DNA of 64,000 nt from Isoetes taiwanensis (GCA_021234155.1 JAJEKV010000056.1:9227488-9291487); one strand, 5' to 3'; positions 45,069 to 56,760 are shown, numbered from the stretch's first letter. Numbers and translations are program-made. Notes: a model not told the origin generated them from the letters alone.

Positions 45069-48000
45069 CTCCCCCCCACCAAACGACACTCAGGGTGAAG
45101 AAAAGGAGGAAGTGTCTTTGAGGGTGGGAAGCCATCAGTCTGAAAGTGATCCTCACGGGAGTGAGGACGGGCACCATTATGGTAAGTGCCGATGAGATCC
45201 TGGCGTATTTGAAGAGCAGGAGGAGTGTTGAGCCCAAGGGCAGGATCGGCGTCAATGAGAAAATGAGAGCGCACCATGTCTTCAAGGGCAGCATGGGCTT
45301 CAGAAGAAACAAACTGGCACTCCATGAGTAGGCAGGTCTGGAGACCGAAGGCACTGACGCTGGCATTCGGATTGCAGTGAAAGATGGGACGCTGCCGATT
45401 TAAAGAGCTGACCAGGATGCACTTGAGAGCAGCACAGAAACCAGCTTGACGGTGGACCGAAGGATCTGGTGAGGTGGCGGCATTCTGCAAGAAGGTGTCA
45501 AGACCATGAAGAGCATCAGCAGGGCGTTGCCAACCACGCTCATTGGCAATATAGATCCAATTTGTAGTGTTATCAAGGGTGGCACCATCCTCCCAATTGG
45601 AGCGGGCAGATAAAGCGGGGGATCCCACGGAGATCCGTCGAGATCCGAGTATGAGTCCGGCCCAAAGATGGCCATCCATGACCTTGGTCCAAAAGGGGAG
45701 ACGCCAATCAGAGGTGAGGAACCTGGGGCGTGGAGGGACACCCAGGGAAGCATAGGGAGAGGGGACCATGCCCGTGGGCGTGGGCTGCTGAGCCTGCTCC
45801 CTGAATTCACGGACAAGGGCCGGATCAAGAGCTTTGCACCAATGGTCCCAAACAGAAGCAGGGAGCTGAGAGTTTACAGGAGGGCTATCCCAACCCGTGG
45901 GGACTGTCTTGCTATCCAGAAGAGCACGCAGTTGATTGTAACCTGCCAGGTGCTGCATATAAACTTGTGCAAAGGGAAGATCCTCGGGATGTCCCAGATA
46001 CTTCCTTATCTGTTGCAGCGCTTCAGCTTGCCAGAGAGGCAAATGATGAGCAAGCTCAGGCATGTACTCTTGATGAAGAGCATGTGTCTGATCATGATCG
46101 CAGATATAGGGTTGTTATCCAAAAGCAACCATTGAAGTGTGGGATCACCCTGAAAGTTCTGATGTGGCCCATCTCGAAATTTGTCCTGTGTATCAGCCAG
46201 ATAGAAATCATGAAAAATGTACGCCATTGGCTGAACAACTCTGAAGGTGATCATATCCGGATCGTCACAGTGAATGAGATCAAAGACTAAAAGGGCGCAG
46301 AATAAACCTTTGTCTTCAACAGAGAGGTCTGGCCAGATCCGAAGAAAATCTGCAGTGCGCAGGGGAACATCAACGGGACCATCAGCCGTATGCCACTTCA
46401 GAAGAAAGAGGTGGCGGCAGGCAACCACATAATCCAGATAACTGGAAGGAATAGGGAAGTCAACAGGCAGGTTGAGAGCAATGGTAACATAGCCTTCAAG
46501 TTTGGTCTGAGCCTCATCAGCAGACTGAATAGCTTGCTGTAGCTGTTGTTCGAGGTCACGGATCCGGTTCTCCTTTTCTAACAGAAGGCGTGACTGGTCA
46601 CGGACCCATTTCTGAGAAGTTGTGACATGGGAGGAGGATTGCCCAGGAACATTGAGTCGGAGCCTGGCAATCTCAGCGTCATCAAGAACCTTCTGTTTCT
46701 GAGCCTCCGTAAGCTGATCTTGGAGAGATGTGAGCTGAGAGTTCTGCGTGGAAAGCTGAGCTTCCAAAGAGGCAATTTGAGCGTCACGCGCTGTAAGGTC
46801 TTGGGCTTGAGTGTTGTAATGCCGAGAGAGCTCTGTATACAGCGTGTCCAGTTTGGCAATGTCTTTATCCTTGTTAACCAAGAGAGTCTCTCTTGCCTTT
46901 ACCTGCTCCAATAATTCCTGAATGGTGGTCTGCAATTGAGCCTGCTGATCGGCAAGCAGACTATTCTGATTTTGGGCAGCTTTTAGATCCTCACGAGCCT
47001 GTAAAAAAACTTCGTGCTTGTCTTGAAGCTGGGTCGCCAGAGTATGAACTTGCGTGGTAGCAGCTTGAAGGTCGCGGTGAACCGCGTCTGAGGCCTCCAG
47101 GGCCGTTTGAACCCCATTCATGAGAGCTTCCTGGGATTCTTGTAACTTGAGAGCAGCAGCTTGAACATCCTGCTGATATTGATACAAAAGCTGGCGAGGA
47201 TGCGGAGGTGGTGGAGCCTGCTGTTGCCTTGTTTGTGACGTTTGGGAGACATGGTGAGAACTAGAGTGCTGGGTTTCTGTAGAGGATGAGGAGACAGTGA
47301 CATGCGTGTGCTGAAGGTTGACATGACCAGAAGAAGAAGGGCGTGAAGTGCCAACTTGGTGAGTTTGAGGAAGGGACTGCTGAGTGGAATCATGAGAATT
47401 AGGAGGTGAGGGAGGAAAGTAATGACGAATGATGGCTTGAAGATGGCCACCCACGGAAACTTCAGAGATAGAAGAGGGGGCAGCCCTAAGACGGTCGACT
47501 TCTTGAAGAAGGCGGTAGAACAACAATTGGGGCCAATCAATGTGGTGGTTGGAGCAGATAGCAGAGATCACCAAATTATAGAAAGGCTTATTGATATGGG
47601 TGTTCTTGATAGAATACCCAAGGAACTTTCGCCACAGAAACTTAACAAAAGTTTCATGGGTCTTGGCAATATTTGTCAGGCGATGTATGTTCGCTTGATA
47701 AGCAGGAGCACCAAACTCAGTGACATCGAGATCCTGTAAGGCAGCCCAAGATAAACAAGGGGTTTGCAAAGGAATATGGAATACCTCAGAAATCAGGTGC
47801 TGGGTCAGCGAAATGGTGGTGCCATCGACCACAGTAGTATATCCATGCGGGCTGTTGACGATGTGAGCGAGGAACTGCTTCAATTGGTCTGGATTTGGAG
47901 CCGGAAGTTCCATTTGTGAGAATTCATAAAGCTTCTGGCGTTCCGCGACTTCACGATTGGGGCCAACAAGTGCTTCACGAAAAGTGGGCGTCAAGAAGGA

Positions 48001-48069
48001 TACTGACTCGAAAAGAGCCGGTTCCCTGGGAGCAGTAGCTTGAAGTGTAGAAAATTTTGGTGCAGCCAT
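44894..48069 (-). pseudogene. Element B third gene (coiled-coil protein), two overlapping fragments
   Basis: Open frames 48234-46006 and 46063-44894 overlap by 58 bp at one frameshift and together form one gene of about 1,050 codons. The first open frame starts at a non-ATG codon; MAAPKFSTL at 48069 is the likelier start. Order: N-terminal domain (about residues 20-230, e.g. FGAPAYQANIHRLTN, HHIDWPQLLFYRLLQE), a Ser/His/Gln-rich linker, a long coiled coil (about 47150-46480), a domain with TADFLRIWPDLSVEDK, then the C-terminal domain with IFHCNPNASVS. It ends in a basic tail, ATKRRRSDK, encoded by the 3' LTR. Element A has the same arrangement. Function unknown; no membrane segment. Confidence 0.78.
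45069..45080 (-). other. Element B polypurine tract
   Basis: Minus-strand GGTGGGGGGGAG adjoins the 3' LTR and is, as in element A, part of the third gene's coding sequence. Confidence 0.82.
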
Positions 48070-48599
48070 AGCAAAGAGCTTGAAAAAAGAACGGTGATGC
48101 AAAAGCGGAGAGCGGAGAACAGAGGACGAAGGCGCTGAGAAACGAAAAGGTTTAGGGCGCGCAAAGGGAGGCGAAAGGGCATGATGAGGGCGAAACTGCA
48201 ACCGTTGGTGGTGCCAGGTGTCGAGAGATGCCAAGGAGGCGATTGAGAGGCAAAAATTTGGCTAAGTCCCCAAACAGTAAAGGGAGAAGCAAGGAACGGT
48301 GGAGATGAGACGTGAGAGAATGATCGGATGTGACAGGTGGCAAAAGGACGCTCATTAATGTTTGACGGGCATGAAAAGAAGGAATGGCATTTAATGCTGG
48401 CAACTCGAAGTGGGATATCATTAAAACGAATGTGTCAGAAGGTACCATGGCTAGATATGCGGCGGGAGAAAAGATTCTCATTTTAGAAACAGCCTTGCAT
48501 TGCAAACACGTTGGCGATTTTTTTTTGATTGGTCCACGTCGACAAGGAGTTCCTCGGTTGGCTATATAAGACGAACCGGGAGTGAAGCAAAGACATTCG

Positions 48600-48866
48600 A
48601 TGGCGCTCAACATGTCTGCTGCTGGTTTGCATGATCACTGCACTATGCCTTCAAACTGTTTGGAGTGGATTACCTGCAAGATGGATTGTCTGGACCTCTG
48701 GCGCTGCCACAACCGTGGCATGGCGATGGACGGGTGGTGTGCTGGGATGGCTGAGCATCCCGATCCGAAGACCAATGGGATGGAGGTGATTCTGCACCTT
48801 CGCTGGGACCCGGAGCATAATCTCTACCACATCCTGCGTATCACCTCTGCTCCGAACCCGGAGTAG
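48600..48866 (+). CDS. Antisense ORF in element B, TATA box upstream
   Basis: An ATG at 48600 opens an 88-codon frame opposite to element B's own genes, in the otherwise empty stretch between integrase and the third gene. CTATATAAG at 48562-48570 lies about 30 bp before the ATG. The product (HDHCTMPSNCLEWITCKMDC, then EVILHLRWDPEHNLYHILRI) matches no family I know. Tat-type plant elements such as Grande are known to carry antisense genes downstream of pol, so the placement fits; expression is unproven and chance cannot be excluded. Confidence 0.35.
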   Translation: MALNMSAAGLHDHCTMPSNCLEWITCKMDCLDLWRCHNRGMAMDGWCAGMAEHPDPKTNGMEVILHLRWDPEHNLYHILRITSAPNPE

Positions 48867-49004
48867 AGGGTTTTTCTTCTTAGGACTTAGTAGATAGGGC
48901 TCTGAGCCCGTTTTTGTATATAGGGCAGTGCCCATAGCGGAAATAGCTGGGCTGTGCCCACATTTTGTAAAAAATTCCACCTATAATATAAATATGCCGC
49001 TAGT

Positions 49005-50099
49005 TTAGTCACTATCTGTTGTGTGGGTGTCTGGAACAGCATCTGTTTGTTGATTTTCACTGTCTGTGGTATGAAATGTTTTGAGGCGAAAGCCATTTAC
49101 CAGTGTAGGTAATGGAGTTCCATCTAACTCAGCCAGCTGGAAAACGCTGGATTGCACCACTTGAACAATTTGATAAGGGCCAAGCCATCGAAACTTTAGC
49201 TTACCCGGAAAATTTTTGTACCGAGAATCATAAAGAAGAACCAAATCACCTTCTTTGAATGTTTTTGTCTTAAGTCTTTTGTCATGCAATGATTTCTGCA
49301 ACCGTTGTCCATGAAGAACACGAACATAAGCATCACGCCTAAGTTCATCCAACTGTTCCAATTGATAAACCCTTTCTTTGAGTGCAGCAGGCAGATTATG
49401 GGCTGTAACTAGTTGAAAACGGAGAGTTGGAAGAATGTACTCAAAAGGCATGAGAGCTTCTTGACCATAAACCAATTTGAAAGGAGTGTGACCAGTAGCG
49501 ATTTTGAAACAAGTATTGTAAGCCCAAAGAACAGTAGGAAGTTTGTTTTGCCAGTCAGTGCGAGAAGCGTCACAAATTTTCTTGAGAATTGTGACCAGAG
49601 TTTTGTTGGTGCTTTCTGCCAAACCATTCCCTTGAGGATAGTAAGGTGTGCTCTTGTGATGATGTATCAGGAGATAATCCGTCAGCTCCTTGATGGTATG
49701 ATTGATAAAATGGACACCACGATCACTGACCAGCTCCGTGGGGCAGCCGAATCGCGTGATGATTTGTTGATAGATGACCTTGGCTGTGCTTGCTGCAGTG
49801 TTGTCTGGAAGTGCGCAAGCTTCCGCCCATTTGGTAGCGTAGTCAGTGAGAACCAGAATGTAGCGGGCACGGGTGTGCCGCGCAGGAGGATCGATGGGTT
49901 CCACAAAATCCATTCCCCATTTGCTGAAGGGAAGTGGCGTGGCGACCGGCGTCAAAGGAAGAGCGTCACAGGCCGTGGGCCGTTCCACACGCTGGCAAGC
50001 ATCACACGTGCGGGCGTGGGCGTGAGCGTCTTTGAAGAGCGTGGGCCAAAAATAACCAGCAAGAAGGATTTTGCGCATGTCCCAACAGAACACCTGAAG
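49005..50099 (-). pseudogene. Element B integrase
   Basis: Integrase from just after a deletion junction (RKILLAGYFWPTLFK) through the second half of the zinc finger (CDACQR) and the catalytic core: WGMDFVEPI (first Asp), SDRGVHFIN (second Asp) and PQGNGLAESTN (Glu), all present. The C-terminal part (FPGKLKFRWLGPYQIVQV, then VNGFRLKTFH) has no chromodomain. It ends at 49005. The His pair of the finger is deleted, and the frame differs from RT because of the deletion, so the protein would not be made as a fusion. Confidence 0.88.
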
Positions 50100-53000
50100 T
50101 GACACAAAAGGTGCATTTCTCAGGATTGAGACTAATGCCGGACTCATCACATTTCTGAAAGACGAGTTCCAATTTATCCAAATGGTCAGCGATAGAACTG
50201 TAGGCAGAGAAGTCATCTTGAAAAATTTGCAAGAAGGGATTTTCCTTCATAAAATCATGAAAAACTGAAAGCATGATGCGTTGAAACGTTGATGGAGAGT
50301 TTGATAATCCAAAAGGAACCACCTTGTAGGCAAAAGTGCCCCACGGGGTGGTGAAAGTAGTCTTGAGTTGATCAGATTCTTTGATTGAGATCTGATTGTA
50401 GCCAGAAAAACCATCCATGAAGGAGTACATCTCATGTCCAGCAACCTCTTCCAGAACCTGGTCTGTGAAGGGAAGTGGAAAATGATCACGCTCCGTGGCC
50501 TGATTTAGTTTGCGGTAGTCCACGCAAACGCGGATCTTTCCATTGTGTTTGAGTGCAATGACGATGGGGCTCACCCATTCAGAATGTTTGACCTCATAGA
50601 TCAAACCTGCAGCAAGGAGTTTGTCAATTTCCGCCTTGACGCGATCACGGTAATTGGGGTTGAGCCGGTACTGTCGTTGCTATACAGGACGTGCATCAGA
50701 TTTGGTAGGAATGGTGAGTTCCCCCAAGGCTTTGTTTATCCCCCGAAGATCTCTGTAGCTCCAGGCGAAAATGTGTTTGAACTTTTTGAAGAGCGTGACG
50801 GCCCTGTGATGATAGGGTGTCGGAAGATTTGCAGCTATGCGGACAGGCTGATTGTTGCCCACGTCCACAAGCTCGACTTCAGGAGTCTGAATATGGGGGA
50901 TAACTTCCGTGTCCTGGACAATATGAGCAGGAGGTTGAAGCATAACAGGAGGCGTGGCACTCTGCGTGGTGAAAAAGAGAGGTTGCTGAGTTTCATCAAG
51001 CAGAGGTTGCTTCATGACAGTGTGTACATCTACAGGAGCTGCAGGAGGTTCAGCATCTGAAAAGTGATCAACACGTTGGATTCGATTGCAAGGAGCCAGG
51101 TAAGGGTCAAGCAAAGCAGCCACAGCCTGGTCCTGATCAAGAGTCATTTCTCCCCAAGGATCAGCATATTCGGGGTAGGAAGGTGGAGCCTGAACTTGAT
51201 AGATATTCTGGGCGTCCTCAGAATCGGTGTCGGAGAGAGAGGGTTCAGCATTGTCGACGGAAATGATTTTGCCTGTTTCCAAGTCCATGGTGGCATTGAG
51301 GTGACCATCTGTGATGACTAATTGATCCGTGGCCCAGTAATGGATACTCTTGGCCTGGCGGAGGAAAGGTCTGCCAACCAACATTTCATAATCACCTGGA
51401 TCTTCTCCAGCCTTCCAAACACCAAATTCTAAGGGGAATCGGAGATCACCAATGTTGATGTGAAGAAGAGGTGTGACGCCTTGAGGTCGCGTGATATGGC
51501 CATTAGCCAATTTGATGTCATATGGGGCATGATAGAGTTGTTTGATGCCCATTTGTTTGCGGAGTTTGTCTGTAATGAGATTGACAGCGCTACCTCCGTC
51601 AATTTGAACATGATTGACTTGTTGATTGCCCACCGTGGCATGTACCGTGGGTGTAGAGGTAGCAACAGCCCCAACCAAAACAGTCGGGAGTGGTAACTGG
51701 TCCTTGAGAGCAGGACAGAGTTTCAAAATTGTTGCTAAACTTAAGGGAATTTTGATTTTTGCTAGCTCCTCTTGGAGTTCCAGAGGCACATGAGAAAAAG
51801 GATCTGCTGGATCCACAGGTGCTGGAGTGCGTGGTAATGAAGCAGCAACTTCTTTGAGTAGGTCAACCTCGGCAACTATATTTGGATATGTCTGAGAGCG
51901 TGGAGGTTGAGATGTGGAAGGTGCTTCTTGTCTTTGTTGAGCTCTAGTGGTGGCATGAACATTGGCCAACGTGCGGCCTTCAGCAGCTTGCATGAGGTTC
52001 AGAATGCTTTGGCGAACTTTAGGCATGACATGCGGCATGAGTTTCTCCAAGTCAGGTGCAAAGTGAACCTTTTTTTCCTCTTCATGAGGAATGGTGTCGA
52101 CTGCAAAGGCAGGTTGCGTGCCATTAGGAATAATGGTTAAGGGACGTGACGCCCTGGTCTGACGTGAAACCAAACCAACCCAATTGGACGGCTGGACTGG
52201 AGGATTAAGAGCCTGAAAAATTTCTTCCTGTGCTTGTTGATCCATCTGAGGTTGATTGGCAGGAGCTGGTTGATAGCGTGATTGCTGAGGCGCGCGAGGT
52301 GGCTTCCGAAGAACAGGACGCGGGCCTTGTTTGCCATTGGCAATCCAGAGTTGGTAAGCCGTGAGGCGGACCGATGTGGTCTGATTGGTGCCAGGAAGCT
52401 GCACCTGAACTTGTGGAAGTTGAGGACACGCCGTGGTGGTATGACCCCACTCTTGACAGTGATAACACTGAGCTTTAGAAGGATCAAAAGGAGGACGTGT
52501 GTTGGGTCCCCGTTGTTGCTCCTGTTGCTGATAGAGTGGATTGGGTTGCACCTGCAGTGGTGGTTGCTGATATTGCGATTGTTGCTGAGGTGTTGTTTGC
52601 ACTTGATAAACCAGTTTGTTGCGGAAAGGTGTAGGATGAGTGCGAGTGCACTCTTCCGTGGCATGATTGCACATGTTGCATCTTTTACAATGAGGCGGGC
52701 CATTGGTGGAGTTGCACTCATTCGCCAAGTGGCCTTGATATTTGCAGATATGGCACCAGATCTGACTGCGCTGCGGATTGGCGTGTTGAGGTTGAACAGC
52801 AGTCTGTGGAACCATGACGGGTGGAATGAAAGGGAGCTCCTGAAGAGCCACGCCACGGGAGGAAACATTGACTGAGTGATTGACAAGGTCGATAGCCTGC
52901 TCCAAAGTCTTCGGACGCAGGTATTCAGTCATGAGTCGGATAGCTGGAGGAAGTCCTTGGAGAAACCAGACCAAGATCTGGCTCTGTGTTGGGTACTCCT

Positions 53001-54021
53001 TGAGTTTGCTGAGCAGAATGTGAAGTCGACCGCAAAATCCCCGCAGACTCAGGTGGGCTCTTGTTGAAGGTCATTGAGTTGCTTGAGATGAAGTTGATCA
53101 TCATCCGTGGTCCCATAGTGAGAAAGAAAAGCAGTTCTCATTTCTGACCAATCTTGTTTCCAGTGGCTTTTGTTGGACATGAGCCATTGATGAGGGAGCC
53201 GCGATGGGGTGGAAAAAGATGTGGAATTTCAGTTGAGGTTGCGCATGACCATTCAGGACAGCCAGAGCCTCAAATTCTTCCATGTGGGCCTGAGCACTTT
53301 GGTCTAAGGGTTTGCCTTTCGTGTTGCCAAAGGTGGGATAAGTCAGCTTAAGGGTCTGAAAGGTAGAGGTGAAAGTGCTTGGCTGGACAGGAACTGGATA
53401 GGGATTATATTGAGGTGGAGTTGGAGGTGGCATGGTGCCTGAAAGACCCTGATGAAGGGGTTGCTGAGGTGGAGGTACTGGAGGTGCCTGATCATTTGTT
53501 TTGAGGTCTGTAAGGTTGTAAACAGGAAGAGCAGTGGGAAATGTAGGGAAGGGAAAAGAGACATGTGGATATCCCTGCCCACCCGGGGGAGATGATGGTT
53601 GTGAAGGCAGAGGCGTATGGCCTGAAGAGTGATGGATGTAGGCATGTTCGGGGGTATGAAAGTAAGGCTGAGAAGGTTGAGCCTGATAGGGCTCCCCGAG
53701 CAGTGATGGGGTGACCGAGGTCGCGGAGCAATGTTTGCACGCTTGAGGCGGGGAATTTGGACGAGACATGACACGAGGGGTGGGTGGCGCCGACTGAGCC
53801 CTAGACCGAATGTGGCCTCCCTCAATGTCATAAGCAGATCCATACATGTCGTGAACCACTTCCCTTCGATGATGGCGCTCCAAGAGAGACGCCGTCTGGG
53901 AAAGAAGTTCTTTTCCGGGAAGAAGGCGGATGCACATACGGGCATGTAAGAAAGGAAAGCTTAATCCGACCCGGCAGCGGGCGCATGCTGTTTGGGGTCT
54001 GGGTTCGGGAACTCCCCGCAA
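50100..54021 (-). pseudogene. Element B gag - protease - RT (RNase H deleted)
   Basis: Gag opens in the frame from 54021 (a start such as MCIRLLPGKE is more likely than the LTR-overlapping one). It passes through a proline-rich region and then a frame-disturbed stretch (53103-52975) where compensating indels return to the same frame. The frame continues from 52974 with three knuckles (CHICKYQGHLANEC, CKRCNMCNHATEEC, CYHCQEWGHTTTAC) and protease VQIDGGSAVNLI. A TAG at 50680-50682 interrupts just before YRLNPNY of RT; the same frame goes on with VCVDYRKLN, MDGFSGYNQI and IFQDDFSAYS. It stops at GVLLGHA at the deletion point (about 50100). Confidence 0.88.
53969..53986 (-). other. Element B primer binding site, degenerate tRNA-Asp type
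   Basis: Minus-strand TGCGCCCGCTGCCGGGTC lies a few bases inside the 5' LTR end. It is similar to the tRNA-Asp site of element A (TGGCGCCGATGCCGGGG) with several differences, in keeping with the greater age of this element. Confidence 0.65.
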
Positions 54022-54592
54022 GACAGCCTCTCCGCGGAGGACCCGTGGATCTAACGGGGAGAATCCGGGGGACTATGTCACGCGGGATTTGCAAGAAGAA
54101 AACAAGAAGAAGAAAACAGAACAAAAGAGAACAATGAGAGGAAAACGATAAGCTTCCTTGATATCAATGATGAACATACATGAGCTCTCGCAATCGAGAG
54201 AAGACTGAAAATGAGACAAGACTCAAAACTCATCTAAAACTCATGTGCTAGCTCTACTCATATATATAGTACAATGGCCTTTGGCCCAATATAGACACTC
54301 TGACTGATCTCGGTGCCGACTCCTGGAAGGAGGCCTGATTTGCGGTGAATTTGGCGGTGCCTCTTGAAGTGCCTAGAATCACGCCGATGTCGACGCTGGC
54401 CAAGGCGTGACGGGCCGTCACTTGTCCGGCGGGCGCCTCTTGGTAGCGACCCGTGCTTTGATTGCGTGGTCGCCGCTTGGTCTTCTCTTTGGGCCTTGGA
54501 CAGCCCGACCCGTGCCTTTCTGTGGATCCTTGGACTTGACCTGGTCCGTCGTATGCATGAATAGTCCTGTACCAGGAGGCACAGGACTAACA
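53989..54592 (-). repeat. Element B, 5' LTR
   Basis: 604 bp. The vestigial copy of the third gene's tail is still open in frame and ends TKRRPPDK before a stop, although many bases differ from the 3' LTR. Confidence 0.92.
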
Positions 54593-54638
54593 ACATATAT
54601 ATATACATATATATATCCGAAAAAAAAGGAATTCTTGC

Positions 54639-54684
54639 GGTATAAATCTATACCGAGAGACTTCCTGTGGTATAAATTTATACC
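54639..54684. repeat. Continuation of the palindrome array beyond element B
   Basis: Two copies, GGTATAAATCTATACC (54639) and GGTATAAATTTATACC (54669), 30 bp apart. With element B removed they lie about 100 bp from the last left-hand copy, across an AT-dinucleotide stretch. Confidence 0.88.
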
Positions 54685-54734
54685 GTTTTTTTTTTTATAT
54701 ATACAAACATGTGAACGTATATATATTATGAGCA

Positions 54735-55250
54735 TTCAACTTGGGCCGTAGGATCTTGGACCCGATCAAGGGTCGAGATCTCACGCAACATGAGCCATAG
54801 GATCTATTACATATAATTTTCAAAGTCATGTGCACCGTAGAATATGTGTCAAGCCACGTGAGCCGTAAGATCCTGGATCGACGATCAGGATCGAATCAAC
54901 ATGGACCGTAGGATCGATTACATATAATTCCCAAAGCCATGTGCACCGTAGGATGTGTCCCAAAGCAACGTGAGCCGTAGGATCTCGGATCGACGATCAG
55001 GATCAAATCAACCTGGACCGTAGGATCGCTTACATATAAGCTACAAACAAACTCCCAAGCCATCTGGGCCGTACGATATGCCCCAAAGCCACGTGAGCCG
55101 TAGGATCTCGGACCGAGGTCAGGATCAGATCAACCTGGACCGTAGGATCGTGTCTATACGGATTATATATAAACTCCCAAGCCATCTGGGCCGTAGGACA
55201 CGTCCCAAAGCCACGTGAGCCGTCGGATCTCGGATGGACGGTCGGATAAG
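54735..55250. repeat. Tandem array, 112-123-bp unit with GCCGTAGGATC
   Basis: About four units beginning at CGTGAGCCGTA (about 54857, 54969, 55092, 55214), with a shorter leading unit at 54789. Within each unit GCCGTAGGATC or a close variant recurs two or three times (ACCGTAGGATCG, GCACCGTAGGAT, GTGAGCCGTAGGATCTCGGA). GC-rich against the AT-rich rest of element X. Confidence 0.82.
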
Positions 55251-55599
55251 CGCGACAAACATAATAACATATATATGTTAGATTAATATGTAGCCCAGGA
55301 GTATAAGTTTATATCGTGCAAAATCTTGTGGGGTCTTTCTTGCTCCCAAAGGTTTTTGAAACTTAATACTGTTGAAATAACACACTCAAGGGGTAATTTT
55401 ATGCAGTTCTCTTAGTTTTTTGGTTCAAATTGTTCTAAAATAGTTCTAAATTCTCCGACCTTGTAATGCAATATTAGAGCATAAATTAGTCGAATCCCGT
55501 TGTTATTTTTACTTTTTTTTCTCTACACACAGGCTAACTTCACTTTAGGCAGCTCAAAAACTGCTACTAAAGGCAAAGGACCCCAAAATGTTATGGAGA

Positions 55600-55979
55600 T
55601 ACAGGTGTTCAACGAGAAGGAAACTACGTAGTTTGTCCACAGGGATGAAAGGAGTAGCAACCCCTCAAAAGTTTACCTATTTCTTTGCAAACAGACAAAA
55701 AAAAGCAAGATAGACAAATACTTCTCTGTGGAGAAATGTGCAGTGACGCCCACTGCTACAGATGATGAAATTGTGTTGAAGACTCTCAACATTGACAAGG
55801 AGCTTGACTATCATCTCAACATCACTATATTGTGGATTGGTATTGTGCAAGCCCAAAGACATGATGAATACATCTTCGAGAACAACAAAGAAGGCCCTGT
55901 AATCACAGAGCTTCATTACTTCAACTTCTGTTTCCTCGGTATAAATTTATACGGCATCGTCAGTTGGAACTTCAACTAA
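55600..55979 (+). other. Unassigned coding-like stretch in element X
   Basis: The frame around 55690-55979 reads KSKIDKYFSVEKCAVTPT, DDEIVLKTLNIDKELDYHLN and further; the open part from an ATG at 55728 is 83 codons. Upstream in the same region EIQVFNEKETT ends at a stop (about 55630). KSKIDKYFS resembles a PCNA-binding (PIP) box, but one short motif is weak evidence. A palindrome copy (55938-55953) lies in the coding sequence. Confidence 0.3.
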
Positions 55980-56454
55980 CCGCATGATTTTGTGGATGTA
56001 TTACCATTTGTAATACCATATGATGCAAAAACAATAATTTGTCATTCAAGCAGTTTGTTCAACTGTCTCCCAATGTCTTTTAAGGTCAATTAGGACGTTT
56101 AGCCAAAATGGTTGTGACATAACAGATTTTTTGTCTTCTATAACAGTCAATATAAACGTTCTAAGGGATAAGATACAAAAGCGTCTAATTTTTTCATATG
56201 AGTTTGCCCCATAATAAATCTTTGGCTTTCGTAGTGGTTCTTTTCCCCTCTAAAATGAAATATTTTTCTTTGTTGTTCTTCTCCTTAATGTTAAGTCTTC
56301 CTAAAATGTCTGTTTTCATGAGCAGTTTTATAAATCTTTAGGCACAAGATAGTAAAAGAGTCCTTTTTAGGGGTATTTTAGAATTTTGTAAATTTTTAGA
56401 AGGAATCTTTCAAACGCACTTCTTAAATAAGTGCGTTTCATTTTAAACATTGTT

Positions 56455-56560
56455 TGCAAATGAAACTGGCATTCAAGCAGGGAAGATTAGTGGTTTGAGA
56501 GTGATAGCGAAAAAGAGAAGTAGGGCTGACTGTCACCATAAGGCTGGAACATGCATACCT
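56455..56560 (+). pseudogene. pogo/psq-type transposase, 3' continuation
   Basis: Continues 43074-43629 after element X. It reads ANETGIQAGKISGLRVIAKK then RSRADCH, the standard stretch after the catalytic motif of plant pogo-like transposases, and then decays. Joining the two parts with one TSD copy gives an uninterrupted frame. Confidence 0.75.
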
Positions 56561-56561
56561 T

Positions 56562-56760
56562 AATTTGGCCTTAATTGCTAGAGTTTACATTCTAAAGACA
56601 TAGTAGTACATGCCTTAATTTGAAGACCTTAATTTTATCGAAGACCAATTAAATGCCTTAATTTTGAAGGCATAGGGCCTTAGTTCATTGAGGGCCTTAA
56701 TTTGGCCTTATTTGCTGGGAGTTTATAGTGGAAAGACATCGTATTACAGGGTTTGCTTAA
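56562..56760. repeat. Short dispersed duplication (CCTTAATTTGGCCTTA)
   Basis: CCTTAATTTGGCCTTA with a downstream GAGTTTA...AAAGACAT...GTA block occurs at about 56562-56612 and again at 56694-56752, with further CCTTAATTTTG half-copies between. Confidence 0.7.

Larger units (their letters stand above)
44474..54592 (-). mobile_element. Element B: Ty3 LTR retrotransposon with a third gene, internally deleted
   Basis: A 10.1-kb minus-strand element, visibly GC-richer than its surroundings. LTRs of 595 and 604 bp (TGTTTGG...ACTAACA) and TSD ACATA (44469-44473 and 54593-54597). It has gag, protease, most of RT and integrase, but a deletion from RT to the integrase finger removes RNase H. The third gene downstream of pol is homologous to that of element A. 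It is inserted in the palindrome array of element X. The frameshifts, one in-frame stop and diverged LTRs make it the oldest of the four LTR elements here. Confidence 0.93.
43630..56454. mobile_element. Element X: TIR-bearing DNA element, split by element B
   Basis: The ends at 43630 and 56454 are inverted copies (GTTTAAAATGAAACGCACT near 43634-43652 and its complement near 56430-56448). They are flanked by TGCAAA (43624-43629 and 56455-56460), a possible TSD of up to 6 bp. Removing X restores the transposase reading WNAN-ETG exactly, which fixes the borders within a few bases. Without element B, X is about 2.7 kb. It has no recognised transposase, a 32-bp-period palindrome array, a second tandem array and one unassigned open frame. 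A non-autonomous DNA transposon is the best reading; the superfamily is unclear. Confidence 0.65.
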
